From: Acidimicrobiales bacterium
GTDB lineage: Bacteria > Actinomycetota > Acidimicrobiia > Acidimicrobiales > JAHEJN01
Length of the DNA: 45,862 nt
NCBI GenBank assembly: GCA_024638845.1
Contig: JAHEJN010000020.1
Coordinates: forward strand, 1 to 45,862
Reading direction: 5' to 3'
Shown: positions 33,174 through 41,973 of the stretch, one piece after another
Position numbering within the stretch: position 1 is the stretch's first letter
Layout of the letters: every line of letters begins with the position of its first letter
Made by a program: the position numbers and the translations under genes
Notes under the pieces: generated by a model
What the model was told of the DNA's origin: nothing
The model's input: the letters and a program-made list of their open reading frames with translations, nothing else
Databases searched by the model: none

Positions 33174-34586
33174 ATGCGCCGTCGCTCCCTGTTCTCGATC
33201 CTCGTGCCGTTCGCGCTGGTGCTCGCCGTGGCCACCACTACCGGTCCGGCCGCGGCCCAGAGTGTCGACGAGGTCGTCGCGTCGGTCGATTCCCGCGGCT
33301 ACTACATCGAGCCGGGCGCCGACGCCGACATCAACCAGATCGAGGCCATCACGTCGCAGTCGGCGTCGGACCGGCGACCGACTGCCGTGGTGCTGCTCGC
33401 CACCGAACCCACGACCATCATCGAGGACGATCTCGCCGCCGCGGTCGTCGAACAGGTCGACGGGATCTCGGCGGCGGTGGTCCTTTGGGGTCCGGCACCG
33501 GGCCAGCGTGGGCTCGGCGCCGCCGGACTCGACGGGGTCTACGGCGACGCCGAGATCGATGCCGCCGCCGACGCCGCTGTCGCCGCCAGCGTCGAGGGCT
33601 CCACGCTCACCGACCTGGCGGCGGCCTTCATCGGCGCGCTTCCCGCGGGCGATGCCGGCGCCGACACCGACGCCGACGCGGCCGACACCGGGGTCACCCC
33701 AGTGAGCACCGATGACGATTCCGGCGGTGGATTCCCCTGGATCATTCTCGTCGTCCCTGCGATCGGTCTGGCCGTCTGGCTGTTCTTCCGGAGCCGGCGT
33801 CGAAAGGCGCTCGGTGGTACGGCCGATCCGGCCGACATCGAGACCGCTCGGGCCGAGATCCGTGAACAGCTCGAAGTGGTGGCCAACGAGATCCTCGAGA
33901 ACGAGAACACCGTAGGTCTGAGCGACAATGCCGAGGCCATCGAGCACTATCGACTCGCCTCCGAGACCTACAACGACGTGCTCGCACGACTCGACAGCAC
34001 CACCAACCTGCTCGAGCTGGCCGAGCTCAACGACCGAGTCGACCATGCCCGTTGGCAGATGGAGGCCGCCGAAGCGCTGGTGGAGGGACGCCCCGTTCCG
34101 CCGGCTCCCGCGCCGGAGAAGCCGGCGGCCTGTTTCTTCGATCCGACCCATCGTCCGGGCAGTGTCGAAGCGACGGTGAAGACCGCTGCGGGTTCGAAGC
34201 TCGTGAACGTGTGTCCGTCGTGTGCGGCCAAGCTCGAACGAGGGGAGCGGCCCGACCCTCGGATGATCGACGTCGGTGGCCGCCGGGTGCCCGCGGCCAA
34301 GGCGCCCAGGTCCCACGGTGGGGCGGGGATGGGTGGCCTCGACATATTCGACATCGTGCTCGGTGGTCTCGGCGGCGTGCTCGGTGGCGCCCTCGGCGGG
34401 GGCGGTTCGGGTTCGTCGCCGGGCCCGGTGTCGATCGACTGGGGATCGGCCCTCGGCAACAAACGACGCACCCGGACCTCGAGTGGCGTGTTCGGCCCCG
34501 ACCGGCTGCCGCCGCGTTCACCCGGACGATCCTCGGGCGTGTCGGTTCCGCGACGAGCCGGTGGTCGTTCCCGACGTAGGATGTAG
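33174..34586 (+). CDS. Secreted/membrane TPM-like protein upstream of pspA
   Basis: A 470-residue protein. Residues 1-28 are a signal peptide ending in GPAAAQ. A TPM-like domain of about 130 residues follows, then an acidic Asp/Ala linker, one membrane segment (FPWIILVVPAIGLAVWLFF), a coiled-coil helical region and a cysteine site (ACFFDP and NVCPSCAAKL, possible zinc ligands). The tail is Gly-rich and then strongly basic. TPM-type proteins are associated with PspA systems in comparative surveys, and pspA lies 62 bases downstream. The TPM assignment is by pattern only. Confidence 0.72.
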   Translation: MRRRSLFSILVPFALVLAVATTTGPAAAQSVDEVVASVDSRGYYIEPGADADINQIEAITSQSASDRRPTAVVLLATEPTTIIEDDLAAAVVEQVDGISAAVVLWGPAPGQRGLGAAGLDGVYGDAEIDAAADAAVAASVEGSTLTDLAAAFIGALPAGDAGADTDADAADTGVTPVSTDDDSGGGFPWIILVVPAIGLAVWLFFRSRRRKALGGTADPADIETARAEIREQLEVVANEILENENTVGLSDNAEAIEHYRLASETYNDVLARLDSTTNLLELAELNDRVDHARWQMEAAEALVEGRPVPPAPAPEKPAACFFDPTHRPGSVEATVKTAAGSKLVNVCPSCAAKLERGERPDPRMIDVGGRRVPAAKAPRSHGGAGMGGLDIFDIVLGGLGGVLGGALGGGGSGSSPGPVSIDWGSALGNKRRTRTSSGVFGPDRLPPRSPGRSSGVSVPRRAGGRSRRRM

Positions 34587-34611
34587 CGCCCACGGACGGC
34601 CGCCGGTCACC

Positions 34612-34642
34612 TAAGCTCGCCGGCGAAACCAACCCACGGGAG
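34612..34642 (+). promoter_or_regulatory. Probable pspA promoter and ribosome-binding site
   Basis: TAAGCT (34612-34617) is a plausible -10, with transcription starting near 34624. GGGAG at 34638-34642 is six bases before the ATG at 34649, supporting that start over the GTG at 34646. Confidence 0.4.
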
Positions 34643-34648
34643 AACGTG

Positions 34649-35383
34649 ATGTTCAAGCGCATCGTCGACTATCTGAAGACGCTGTTCCGGGTGAAGGCCG
34701 AAGGTGCCATGAACCCCGAGATCGAGATCGAACAGGCGATTCAGAACGCCCGGGAGCAGGACCAGCGACTGCGCAGCCAGGCGGCCAAGGTCATCGCCCA
34801 TCGCACGAAGCTCGAATCACGCATCGAGAGCGCAGCCGACGACGTCGGCGATGCCCGCGAGACCGCCAAGCAGGCGATCCTTCGAGCCGAGAAGGCCAAG
34901 GGCGAGGGTGACGCTGCGGGCGTCGAGCGCTGGACCAACGCCGCGTCGAGCTTGGCCATGAAGCTCCAGGCCTCCGAGAACAACCTCGACAGCCTGAAGG
35001 AGCAGTACGAGATCGCCGTGGCCCAGGCCGAGGAGGCGAAGACGGCCGTGCAGCAGAACGCCATGCGGGTCGAGGAGCTCGCCGCCAAGCGGCTCGAGCT
35101 GCTCGGTCAGATCGAACAGGCCAAGATGCAGGAGACGGTCAACGCGGCGGTCGAGTCGATGTCGGCGTCCATGGAGAAGGACAGTCCGTCACTGTCGAAG
35201 GTCGAAGCCAAGATCGAAGACCGTCTCACCGAGGCCAAGGCCAAGGCCGAGCTCCGGTCCGCCACCCCCGAGGGCGCCGAGACCGAGCTGCGAGAAGCTG
35301 TGTCGCTGGCCCGCGCCGACGACAAGCTCGCGGAGCTGCGAGCCGAGCTCGGGCTCGACTCCGCCGGCGAGCTCGAGGCCTGA
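34649..35383 (+). CDS. pspA: PspA/IM30 family envelope-stress protein
   Basis: A 244-residue, almost wholly alpha-helical and coiled-coil protein, the ESCRT-III-like PspA/IM30 family that coats and stabilises the inner membrane. The amphipathic N-terminus FKRIVDYLKTLFRVKAEGAMN and the NPEIEIEQAIQNAREQ motif are diagnostic. The protein ends with an extra low-complexity acidic helix. It probably works with the TPM-like protein encoded just upstream. A hairpin at 35391-35406 ends the transcript. Confidence 0.93.
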   Translation: MFKRIVDYLKTLFRVKAEGAMNPEIEIEQAIQNAREQDQRLRSQAAKVIAHRTKLESRIESAADDVGDARETAKQAILRAEKAKGEGDAAGVERWTNAASSLAMKLQASENNLDSLKEQYEIAVAQAEEAKTAVQQNAMRVEELAAKRLELLGQIEQAKMQETVNAAVESMSASMEKDSPSLSKVEAKIEDRLTEAKAKAELRSATPEGAETELREAVSLARADDKLAELRAELGLDSAGELEA

Positions 35384-35390
35384 TTCCGGT

Positions 35391-35406
35391 TTCCCCGCCC
35401 GGGGAA
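35391..35406 (+). terminator. Terminator hairpin after pspA
   Basis: TTCCCC (35391-35396) pairs with GGGGAA (35401-35406) around a GCCC loop, eight bases after the pspA stop. No T-tract follows. Confidence 0.5.
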
Positions 35407-35425
35407 CGGTGTCGGACCAGGCCGA

Positions 35426-35431
35426 TAGGGT
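35426..35431 (+). promoter_or_regulatory. Leaderless -10 box for the 40-residue membrane peptide
   Basis: TAGGGT, seven bases (GACCGGC) before the ATG at 35439, identical in form to the boxes at 13095 and 16100. Confidence 0.45.
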
Positions 35432-35438
35432 GACCGGC

Positions 35439-35561
35439 ATGGCCCCCAACCGATACCAGCGACGTCGCAAGAAGATGGCCATGGTCATCACGGTCATCGC
35501 GGTCCTGGCCCTGGCTGCGACCGTGATCATTCCGGCCATCGTCGCCATCCGGGGAAGCTGA
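35439..35561 (+). CDS. Small single-span membrane protein (40 aa)
   Basis: The ORF encodes MAPNRYQRRRKKMAMV, followed by a hydrophobic helix (VITVIAVLALAATVIIPAIVAI) and a short RGS tail. A cluster of six basic residues before the helix fits an inside-positive single-span protein. A -10 box seven bases upstream supports expression. It lies between pspA and gpgS, three bases before the latter, and probably shares its transcript. No family recognised; too short to be in many annotations. Confidence 0.6.
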   Translation: MAPNRYQRRRKKMAMVITVIAVLALAATVIIPAIVAIRGS

Positions 35562-35564
35562 CGG

Positions 35565-36776
35565 GTGGCCGACTTCTTCCAGAACGGGAGCATCGCAACC
35601 TTGCACAACCTGCGGGGACGCACGGTCGAGTCGCTCGAGCAGGAGATGTCGTCCTGGGGCGACCGGGCCCCCATGGCGCTCGTCGTACCGTCGCTCTTCG
35701 AGGAGCTGAGCCGCCCGGCCCTCACGACGATCGTCGACGAGCTGACCGAGGTTCCCTACCTCGAGGAGATCATCATCGGTCTCGATGCCGCCGGGCCCGA
35801 CGACTTCGCCGCGGCTCAGGCCTTCTTCTCCCGCCTGCCCCAGCGAACCCGGATCGTCTGGAACGACGGACCGCGAGTGGGCAAGGTGCAAGAAGAGCTC
35901 CGCGCCGCGGGGCTGGCGCCCGAGACGCCGGGAAAGGGCCGCAACGTCTGGTACTGCCTCGGCTACTTCCTGGCGTCGGCGCGGAGCCGGGTCGTGGCCA
36001 TGCACGACGCCGACATCGTCACCTACGACCGCTCGATGCTGGCCCGACTGCTCTATCCCGTGGCTCATCCCACCTTCGGCTACGCCTTCTCGAAGGGGTA
36101 CTACTACCGGTCCGGCGGCGGCACCATGAACGGACGAGTCGCCCGCCTCCTGGTCACGCCTCTGGTGAGGGCACTGAAGGCAACCATCGGCCCGAGCGAC
36201 TATCTCGACTACATCGACGCCTTCCGGTACCCGCTGGCGGGCGAATGCGCCATGCACGTCAACCTGGCCCTCCCACTGCGGATCCCCAGCGACTGGGGGC
36301 TCGAGGTGGGGCTGTTGTCAGAGGTGCACCGCCGGTACACGAACGAACGCATCTGCCAGGTCGACATCGCCGACCTGTACGACCACAAGCACCAGGAGCT
36401 CTCACCCGACGACGCGTCGACCGGTCTGCACAAGATGTCCATCGACATCGCCAAGGCCATGTTCCGCAAACTGGCCATCTCGGGTGCTGTGTTCTCTGCC
36501 GAGACCTTCCGCACGATCAAGGCCTCGTACTACCGCAAGGGGCTCGACCTCGTCGATCACTACAACGCCGACGCCGTCCTGAACGGCCTCCACCACGATC
36601 GCGACGGCGAGGAGCGGGCCGTCGAGTTGTTCGCCCAGGCCATCATCGAGGCCGGTGACCAGTTCCTGTCCAACCCCATGGAGACGCCGTTCATCCCCAG
36701 CTGGTCGCGAGTGGCCGGCGCGCGGCCCGGCCTGGGCGGTCAACTCGTTGCCGCGGTCGAGGCCGACAACGCCTAG
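35565..36776 (+). CDS. gpgS: Glucosyl-3-phosphoglycerate synthase (GT81)
   Basis: A 403-residue GT-A glycosyltransferase. ALVVPSLFEEL, GPRVGKVQEEL, GKGRNVWYCLGYFLAS and the metal site MHDADIVTYDRSML match GpgS, which makes glucosyl-3-phosphoglycerate from NDP-glucose and 3-phosphoglycerate. YNADAVLNGLHHDRDGEE and FIPSWSRV are late family motifs. The product, once dephosphorylated, is glucosylglycerate, a compatible solute and precursor of methylglucose polysaccharide in mycobacteria. No gpgP-type phosphatase gene is seen in the window. The start is GTG; a flippase-like gene follows by 17 bases, and a glucosylglycerate phosphorylase-like gene is convergent. Confidence 0.88.
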   Translation: MADFFQNGSIATLHNLRGRTVESLEQEMSSWGDRAPMALVVPSLFEELSRPALTTIVDELTEVPYLEEIIIGLDAAGPDDFAAAQAFFSRLPQRTRIVWNDGPRVGKVQEELRAAGLAPETPGKGRNVWYCLGYFLASARSRVVAMHDADIVTYDRSMLARLLYPVAHPTFGYAFSKGYYYRSGGGTMNGRVARLLVTPLVRALKATIGPSDYLDYIDAFRYPLAGECAMHVNLALPLRIPSDWGLEVGLLSEVHRRYTNERICQVDIADLYDHKHQELSPDDASTGLHKMSIDIAKAMFRKLAISGAVFSAETFRTIKASYYRKGLDLVDHYNADAVLNGLHHDRDGEERAVELFAQAIIEAGDQFLSNPMETPFIPSWSRVAGARPGLGGQLVAAVEADNA

Positions 36777-36793
36777 CTGCGCTTGGTCAATCG

Positions 36794-37822
36794 ATGACGA
36801 ATACACCAGCTGAGGCCGGCGACCAGGTTTCGCTCACTCGCCGACTCGTCGGGCGGAGCGGATTGCTGCTCGTCACCGGGATCTCGATCTATTTCGTCGG
36901 GCCGAGCGTGCTCGAGGTGTTCTCGTCGTGGGATCAGGTCTCGCAACTCGAACCCGGCTGGATCGCCCTCGCCGCCGCGATGCAGGTCTCGGCTTTCGCG
37001 TTTCTCTGGGCGCTCCAACGATTGGTGCTGCGAACGACCGCGTGGATGCCCGTGATCACTTCTCAACTGGCGGGCAACGCCTCCGGCCGGCTTCTTCCCG
37101 GCGGTCCGGCGACCGGTGCGGCGGTCCAGTTCCGCCTGCTGCGAAGCGCGGGAGTGGACACCGCCACCGCAACCTCGGGCATGACCGCTGCCGGACTGCT
37201 GCAGCTCGGCACGACCTTCGCCCTACCGGTCGTTGCCCTGCCGTTCGTGGTTCTCGGGGGACCGGCGCCCCGCGGCCTGCTCAACGGGGCGTGGATCGGA
37301 GCCGCCCTCTTCCTCGTTCTCGTGCTCTTGGCGGTGGCGGTCTTCGCCGACGATCACATCCTGACCTGGCTCGGACGGGTCGTCGACGTGGTGCGGCGAC
37401 GGCGAAAGCCCGAGAGCGGCCCGGTCGCCGACACCTTCCTCGACGAACGAAGGGCTCTGATGCGGGCACTCGGCGACCAGTGGCAGCGGGCCACGGTGTA
37501 CTCGATCGGCCGCGCCGTGTTCGACTTCCTCACCCTGTTGACCGCCATCGCCGCATTCGGTTCCGACGCCAGACCGTCGCTCGTGCTGCTCGCGTTCGCG
37601 AGCGCCATGTTGTTGGGCATGATCCCGTTCACGCCGGGCGGGCTCGGTTTCGTCGAGGCCGGCCTCACCGCCATGCTGGTCCTGGCGGGGGTTTCGGCCG
37701 CTGACGCAGTAGGCGTCGCCCTTCTCTACCGACTGATGTCGTTCTGGCTTCCGATCCCTGCGGGCCTGCTGGCCGCAGTCGTACATCGACGCTGGTACGG
37801 AAGAGGCCGACCGGCCGACTGA
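36794..37822 (+). CDS. LPG synthase/UPF0104-type flippase-like membrane protein
   Basis: A 342-residue membrane protein with about eight hydrophobic segments, belonging to the lysylphosphatidylglycerol synthase transmembrane (UPF0104) family. SQLAGNASGRLLPGGPATGAAVQF and MIPFTPGGLGFVEAGLTAMLVLAG are the two conserved glycine/proline-rich motifs. The soluble transferase domain of MprF is absent, so a lipid-linked transport or flippase role is more likely. It probably shares the gpgS transcript; whether it moves a glucosylated lipid is inference. Confidence 0.88.
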   Translation: MTNTPAEAGDQVSLTRRLVGRSGLLLVTGISIYFVGPSVLEVFSSWDQVSQLEPGWIALAAAMQVSAFAFLWALQRLVLRTTAWMPVITSQLAGNASGRLLPGGPATGAAVQFRLLRSAGVDTATATSGMTAAGLLQLGTTFALPVVALPFVVLGGPAPRGLLNGAWIGAALFLVLVLLAVAVFADDHILTWLGRVVDVVRRRRKPESGPVADTFLDERRALMRALGDQWQRATVYSIGRAVFDFLTLLTAIAAFGSDARPSLVLLAFASAMLLGMIPFTPGGLGFVEAGLTAMLVLAGVSAADAVGVALLYRLMSFWLPIPAGLLAAVVHRRWYGRGRPAD

Positions 37823-37834
37823 GGAACGGCTTCT

Positions 37835-37848
37835 GGGGTCTACGCCCC
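37835..37848. terminator. Small hairpin at a convergent gene end
   Basis: GGGG (37835-37838) and CCCC (37845-37848) flank a six-base loop between the convergent flippase-like and GH13 genes, overlapping the last codons of the latter. The stem is short; a weak bidirectional terminator at best. Confidence 0.25.
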
Positions 37849-39588
37849 GTCGAGGCCCGCCGGTAGGCGATTGGTCAGCCAGGCACTGGCATAGGGCGCC
37901 AGGCACAAGGTCTCACCGTGGTCGATTCGCCGGCCGGCGATCAGATCGCACCAGTCGTCGGTGGCGATGAGGTTGAGATCGGCCAGGGAGAGATCCTGGG
38001 CCTCGTCGGTCACGTTGTGCACCGCGAAGAGGCTCTGCGTGCGGTCCTTGCTCTGGCGCCAGAACCCGAACAGCTCGTCGGGTAGGTGAAGGGTGAACTG
38101 CACGGCGTTGGGGTGAAAGGCCGGCTGCTGGCGCCGAATGCGCAACAAGTCAGCCAGCCGGCGGAACACCTGGGCGCGAATCGTCTCTGGCTGGTCGAGG
38201 TCGGCCGCCACGTCGGCGGCGGACAGTACGGCTCGGTTGATCGTGCGATGGATGCCCGTCTTGTCGGCCGTTTCGCGGTCGTTCGGCGTGGCGAGGAGGC
38301 TGTGGATGTAGATGGCGGGGATGCCCTCGAGCCCGAGCACGATCGCGTGGGCACAGATGAACCGCGCGACCTCGTCGCTCGGGTCCTGGCCGGGGAGACC
38401 CGACAACAGGTCGTACAACGAGACGTTCAGCTCGTAAGGGCGGGCACTGGCCAGCCCCGAGGAGTAGAACGAGTGCATCCCACCCCGTTCGTGGGCGACC
38501 TCGACGAGGGCATCGATCTGGTCGTCGGTCAGGAGTTGTTCGGCCGGCCGCAGCCCCATGCCGTCGTGGCTGGCCAGGAAGTTCAGGTACGTGCAGTCGA
38601 GCGGGGCCGGCGGCATGCTCATCATCCAGCGGCGGAGGGCGGCGGCGGATCCGTGGAGCAGCGCGTGCACCACCATCGGCGGCAGGCTGAAGTTGTAGAT
38701 CATGTGCGCTTCGTCGCTGCCGCCGAAGTAGCTCAGGTTCTCGCGATTCGGCACGTTGGTCTCGGTGAGGATCACCACCCGGGGAGCACGGAACTCGAGA
38801 AGGGTGTGCAACAGCTTCACGATCTCGTGGGTTTCGGGCAGGTGGATGCAGCTGGTTCCCAGCTCCTTCCAGATGTAGGCGACGGCGTCGAGACGGATGA
38901 AGCGGGCTCCGGCGCTGACGTAGAGGTCGGTGATGCGCAGGAGCTCGAGCAAGACGTCGGGGTTGGCGAAGTCGAGATCGACCTGGTCGGGCGAGAACGT
39001 GCACCACACGTGCTGGGTGCCGGCGGGGGTCAGCACCTCGCGGAGAAGCGGCTGGGCCCGTGGTCGAACGACCGAGCTGTAGTCGGCGTCGGGGTCGCAG
39101 ACGACGAAGTAGTCGCGGCCGGGTGCCTTGCCGGCCTGGAACTGTCGGAACCACGGCGACTCGGCCGACGTGTGGTTCAGGATCAGGTCGAACATCAGGT
39201 CGGTAACGGCGGCGATCGCCCGTATGTCGGACCAGTTGCCGAGCCGGTCGGCCACCTCGGCGTAGTCGATCACCGAGAACCCGAAGTCGCTGCTCGAGGG
39301 GAAAAACGGCAGGATGTGCACTGTGGACACGGCATCGGCGAGTCGGTCGGCCACGAACCGCTGCAGCGTGACGAGCGGTGCCTCGTCGGGGGCGACGAGG
39401 GTGTCGGCGTAGGTGATGCAGATCGCGTCGGACTCGTCCCACAGGGGCGTTCGTTCGTGGGGTGCGAGCCCACGCGGCTCACCGGCGTCGAGGTCGATGC
39501 CGATCGCACGGGCGCAGGCGCGCGCCAGTTCGGCCGTGTCGTGATCGGGATAGAGGACGTCGAGATGTTCGCGAACGCGATCGAGCAT
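37840..39588 (-). CDS. GH13_18 sugar phosphorylase, probable glucosylglycerate phosphorylase
   Basis: A 582-residue alpha-amylase-family enzyme of the sucrose phosphorylase subgroup. HILPFFPSSSDFGFSVIDY, the nucleophile region FIRLDAVAYIWKELGTSCIHLPETHEIVKLL, the acid/base ILTETNVP and NFLASHDGMG are all present. TSCIHLPETHEI and the long form resemble glucosylglycerate phosphorylases (E. coli YcjM type) more than sucrose phosphorylase. Such enzymes release glucose 1-phosphate and glycerate, which fits the convergent gpgS. The start at 39588 (MLDRVREHL) is the first good family start. It lies 41 bases after the alpha/beta hydrolase gene and may share its transcript. Confidence 0.85.
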   Translation of the reverse strand: MLDRVREHLDVLYPDHDTAELARACARAIGIDLDAGEPRGLAPHERTPLWDESDAICITYADTLVAPDEAPLVTLQRFVADRLADAVSTVHILPFFPSSSDFGFSVIDYAEVADRLGNWSDIRAIAAVTDLMFDLILNHTSAESPWFRQFQAGKAPGRDYFVVCDPDADYSSVVRPRAQPLLREVLTPAGTQHVWCTFSPDQVDLDFANPDVLLELLRITDLYVSAGARFIRLDAVAYIWKELGTSCIHLPETHEIVKLLHTLLEFRAPRVVILTETNVPNRENLSYFGGSDEAHMIYNFSLPPMVVHALLHGSAAALRRWMMSMPPAPLDCTYLNFLASHDGMGLRPAEQLLTDDQIDALVEVAHERGGMHSFYSSGLASARPYELNVSLYDLLSGLPGQDPSDEVARFICAHAIVLGLEGIPAIYIHSLLATPNDRETADKTGIHRTINRAVLSAADVAADLDQPETIRAQVFRRLADLLRIRRQQPAFHPNAVQFTLHLPDELFGFWRQSKDRTQSLFAVHNVTDEAQDLSLADLNLIATDDWCDLIAGRRIDHGETLCLAPYASAWLTNRLPAGLDGA

Positions 39589-39629
39589 GCTGGAGCCATC
39601 AGGGGGCGAGGGAGCCCGATGGTAGAACC

Positions 39630-40301
39630 TCAGACCCCGGGGTGGGAGACGAGCCGCCGGACGGCTTCGGCGACGACCTCGGCATCGGCGCCCTCGTGCA
39701 GGTCGTGGCTGCCGCCCTCCACCACGGTGAGCCGCGCGTCGGGCAGCTTGGCCGCGAGGTACTCCATGCCGCCGATGAGCTGGGGGCGCTCCTCGGAGCC
39801 AACCACCAGTTCGACCGGCAGCGTGAGTGCGCTGAGCCCTTCGATGACGACGGCGTCGTGTTGCAGGTTCATCTCGGCCACCTGGTCGGGGACGCCGAAA
39901 CGGTGGGCGTTGCGGCGCGACATGGCGTTCCATGCTTCACGTTTCGACGGGTCGCGAAAGCCGGGACCGGTGGCCAGGATGCACAACCCGGCGGCCCGGC
40001 CGGGCCGAGTGGCCGCCCACGCCAGGCTGAGGTAGCCACCGAGCGAATGGCCGAGCAGGATCGGGGGCGCCGATGCCGTCGCCACGACGGCATCCAGGTC
40101 TTCGAGAACCCGGTCGCGGTCGTAGGCGCTCGGATCGGTCGGGATCTCACTGTCGCCGTGGCCGGGGAGGTCCCACGTGATGACGGTGTGGGTCGGGGCG
40201 AGCAGGTCGACGAGACGGTCGAAGGTGTGGCGGGTTGCACCGATTCCGTGGGTGCATACCACCACGGGGCCGGTGCCGGTTCGCTCGAAGTGGACGCGCA
40301 T
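39630..40301 (-). CDS. Alpha/beta hydrolase
   Basis: A 223-residue single-domain hydrolase. The oxyanion region is VVVCTHGIGATRHTFD, DLPGHGDSE follows, the nucleophile elbow is LLGHSLGG, and SHDLHEGAD carries the His; the Asp is probably in the VVGSEERPQ strand region. No signal peptide. It begins five bases after the pntB stop and may be co-transcribed with the transhydrogenase genes and the downstream phosphorylase. Substrate unknown; esterase is the safe label. Confidence 0.88.
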   Translation of the reverse strand: MRVHFERTGTGPVVVCTHGIGATRHTFDRLVDLLAPTHTVITWDLPGHGDSEIPTDPSAYDRDRVLEDLDAVVATASAPPILLGHSLGGYLSLAWAATRPGRAAGLCILATGPGFRDPSKREAWNAMSRRNAHRFGVPDQVAEMNLQHDAVVIEGLSALTLPVELVVGSEERPQLIGGMEYLAAKLPDARLTVVEGGSHDLHEGADAEVVAEAVRRLVSHPGV

Positions 40302-40306
40302 GGTCG

Positions 40307-41680
40307 TCAGATGTCGGCCAGAGCTGCGGTGATGTCGTCGAGGCCGGCTTTGGCGTCGGCGAAGAGCATGAGGGTCGAGTCCTGGTAGAAGAGCGGATTG
40401 TCGATTCCGGCGAAGCCGGGTGAGAGGCTCCGTTTGATCACGACGGTGGTGGCCGCATGGTCGACCTCGAGGATGGGCATGCCGTAGATGGGGCTGGTCG
40501 AGTCGTCGCGCGCAGCCGGGTTCACCACGTCGTTGGCGCCGATGACGAGCACGACGTCGGTGAGCGAGAACCTGGGGTTCGACTGGTCGAGATCGAGCAG
40601 CACCTCGTAGTCGATGTCGGCTTCGGCGAGCAGTACGTTCATGTGTCCGGGCATGCGGCCGGCGACAGGGTGGATGGCGTACTCGGTGGTGATGCCGCGT
40701 CCTTCGAGGGCCCGGGCCAGGTCGCGAACTGCGTGTTGGGCCTGGGCTACCGCGAGCCCGTACCCGGGCACGACGATCACTCGATCGGCATAGGCGAGAG
40801 CGATGGCGACGTCTTCTGGAGTGGCCCGGTTGACCGGCTGGGTCCCGATGTCGCCGGCGGCGGCTCCGCCGTCGCCACCGAATCCGGCGAACAACACGTT
40901 GGCCAGCGTGCGGTTCATGGCCTCGCCCATCTGGAAGGTGAGGATGAGCCCCGCGGCGCCCACGAGCGCCCCGCCGACGATGAGGGCGAGATTCCCGATG
41001 ACGAGGCCCGCGGTGGCGGCCGCCACCCCCGACAGGGAGTTCAGCAGCGAGATGACGACCGGCATGTCGGCCCCGCCGATGGGCATCACTGCGGTGACGC
41101 CGACCACGAGAGCGAGCGCGCCGAGGAGCCAGTAGGCGAGGGCGTCGTCGGACGCAACGCCCCAGGCGGCAAGTCCGACGGCGACCGCCGCCAACGCGGC
41201 GTTGGTCGCGGTGCCGCCGGGCATGGCCACCGGTTGTCCGGTGATCAGGCCCTTGAGCTTGCCGTAGGCCACGAAACTGCCCGAGAGGGTGACGGTGCCG
41301 ATGGCGACCGACATCGCCACCACCACCGATGTCTCGGTGTCGAAGAAACCACCGGACTGCTCGATCTCCGAGAGCGCAACGAGGGCGGAGGCGCCGCCGC
41401 CGAACCCGTTGAAGGCGGCGACCAGTTCCGGCATGGAGGTCATCTGCACTTTCAGGGCGAGAACGGCGCCGATGGTCGCGCCCACCGCGGCACCACCGAG
41501 GATGATCGCCCACTTGACCTCGGCGTCGAGATCGATCAGCTCGTAGACCGTGACGGCGATGGCCAGGAACATGCCCAGCGCGGCGAGCTGGTTGCCTCGC
41601 CGGGCCGTTCGGGGGGAACCGAGCCCTTTCAAGCCGAAGATGAACAGCACGGCGGCCGCGAGATAGAGGAGCCGGATCAC
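40307..41680 (-). CDS. pntB: Proton-translocating NAD(P) transhydrogenase subunit beta
   Basis: A 457-residue membrane protein with about nine hydrophobic segments followed by the NADP(H)-binding domain III, which begins near residue 285 (DVAIALAYADRVIVVPGYGLAVAQAQHA). GANDVVNPAARDD and MPILEVDHA are the conserved NADP-binding motifs. Together with the alpha chains it uses the proton gradient to reduce NADP+ with NADH. The GTG start overlaps the stop of the small alpha subunit gene. Confidence 0.96.
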   Translation of the reverse strand: MIRLLYLAAAVLFIFGLKGLGSPRTARRGNQLAALGMFLAIAVTVYELIDLDAEVKWAIILGGAAVGATIGAVLALKVQMTSMPELVAAFNGFGGGASALVALSEIEQSGGFFDTETSVVVAMSVAIGTVTLSGSFVAYGKLKGLITGQPVAMPGGTATNAALAAVAVGLAAWGVASDDALAYWLLGALALVVGVTAVMPIGGADMPVVISLLNSLSGVAAATAGLVIGNLALIVGGALVGAAGLILTFQMGEAMNRTLANVLFAGFGGDGGAAAGDIGTQPVNRATPEDVAIALAYADRVIVVPGYGLAVAQAQHAVRDLARALEGRGITTEYAIHPVAGRMPGHMNVLLAEADIDYEVLLDLDQSNPRFSLTDVVLVIGANDVVNPAARDDSTSPIYGMPILEVDHAATTVVIKRSLSPGFAGIDNPLFYQDSTLMLFADAKAGLDDITAALADI

Positions 41681-41973
41681 GAATCGGCCTTCGGCTTCCG
41701 CTTGAACATCTCCAGCATGCGATCGGTCACGAGGAAGCCGCCGACCACGTTCACCGCGGCGAACGTGACCGCGAGGAAACCGAGGACTCCGGCGAGCAGA
41801 CCGCTTCCGAGTCCGCCGGCGACGAGGGCGCCGACGATCGTCACCCCCGAGATGGCATTGGCACCCGACATCAGCGGGGTGTGCAGCGTGGGAGGCACCT
41901 TGGCGATGACCTCGAAGCCGATGAAGGCGGCCAGGACGAACACCACGATGCCATCGATGAACTCGGCGCTCAC
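41677..41973 (-). CDS. pntAb: NAD(P) transhydrogenase subunit alpha, part 2 (membrane segment)
   Basis: A 98-residue protein with three membrane helices. VFVLAAFIGFEVIAKVPPTLHTPLMSGANAISG is the conserved PntA C-terminal segment. In this split form it is a separate gene. GTG start and stop overlap the flanking pntAa stop and pntB start, so the three products are translationally linked. Confidence 0.94.
   Translation of the reverse strand: MSAEFIDGIVVFVLAAFIGFEVIAKVPPTLHTPLMSGANAISGVTIVGALVAGGLGSGLLAGVLGFLAVTFAAVNVVGGFLVTDRMLEMFKRKPKADS

Noticed and set aside
38086-40035. 649-codon open frame antisense to the GH13 and hydrolase genes
   Set aside because: The minus-strand proteins have complete catalytic motif sets; the antisense translation is low-complexity Gly/Val/Arg without a family.
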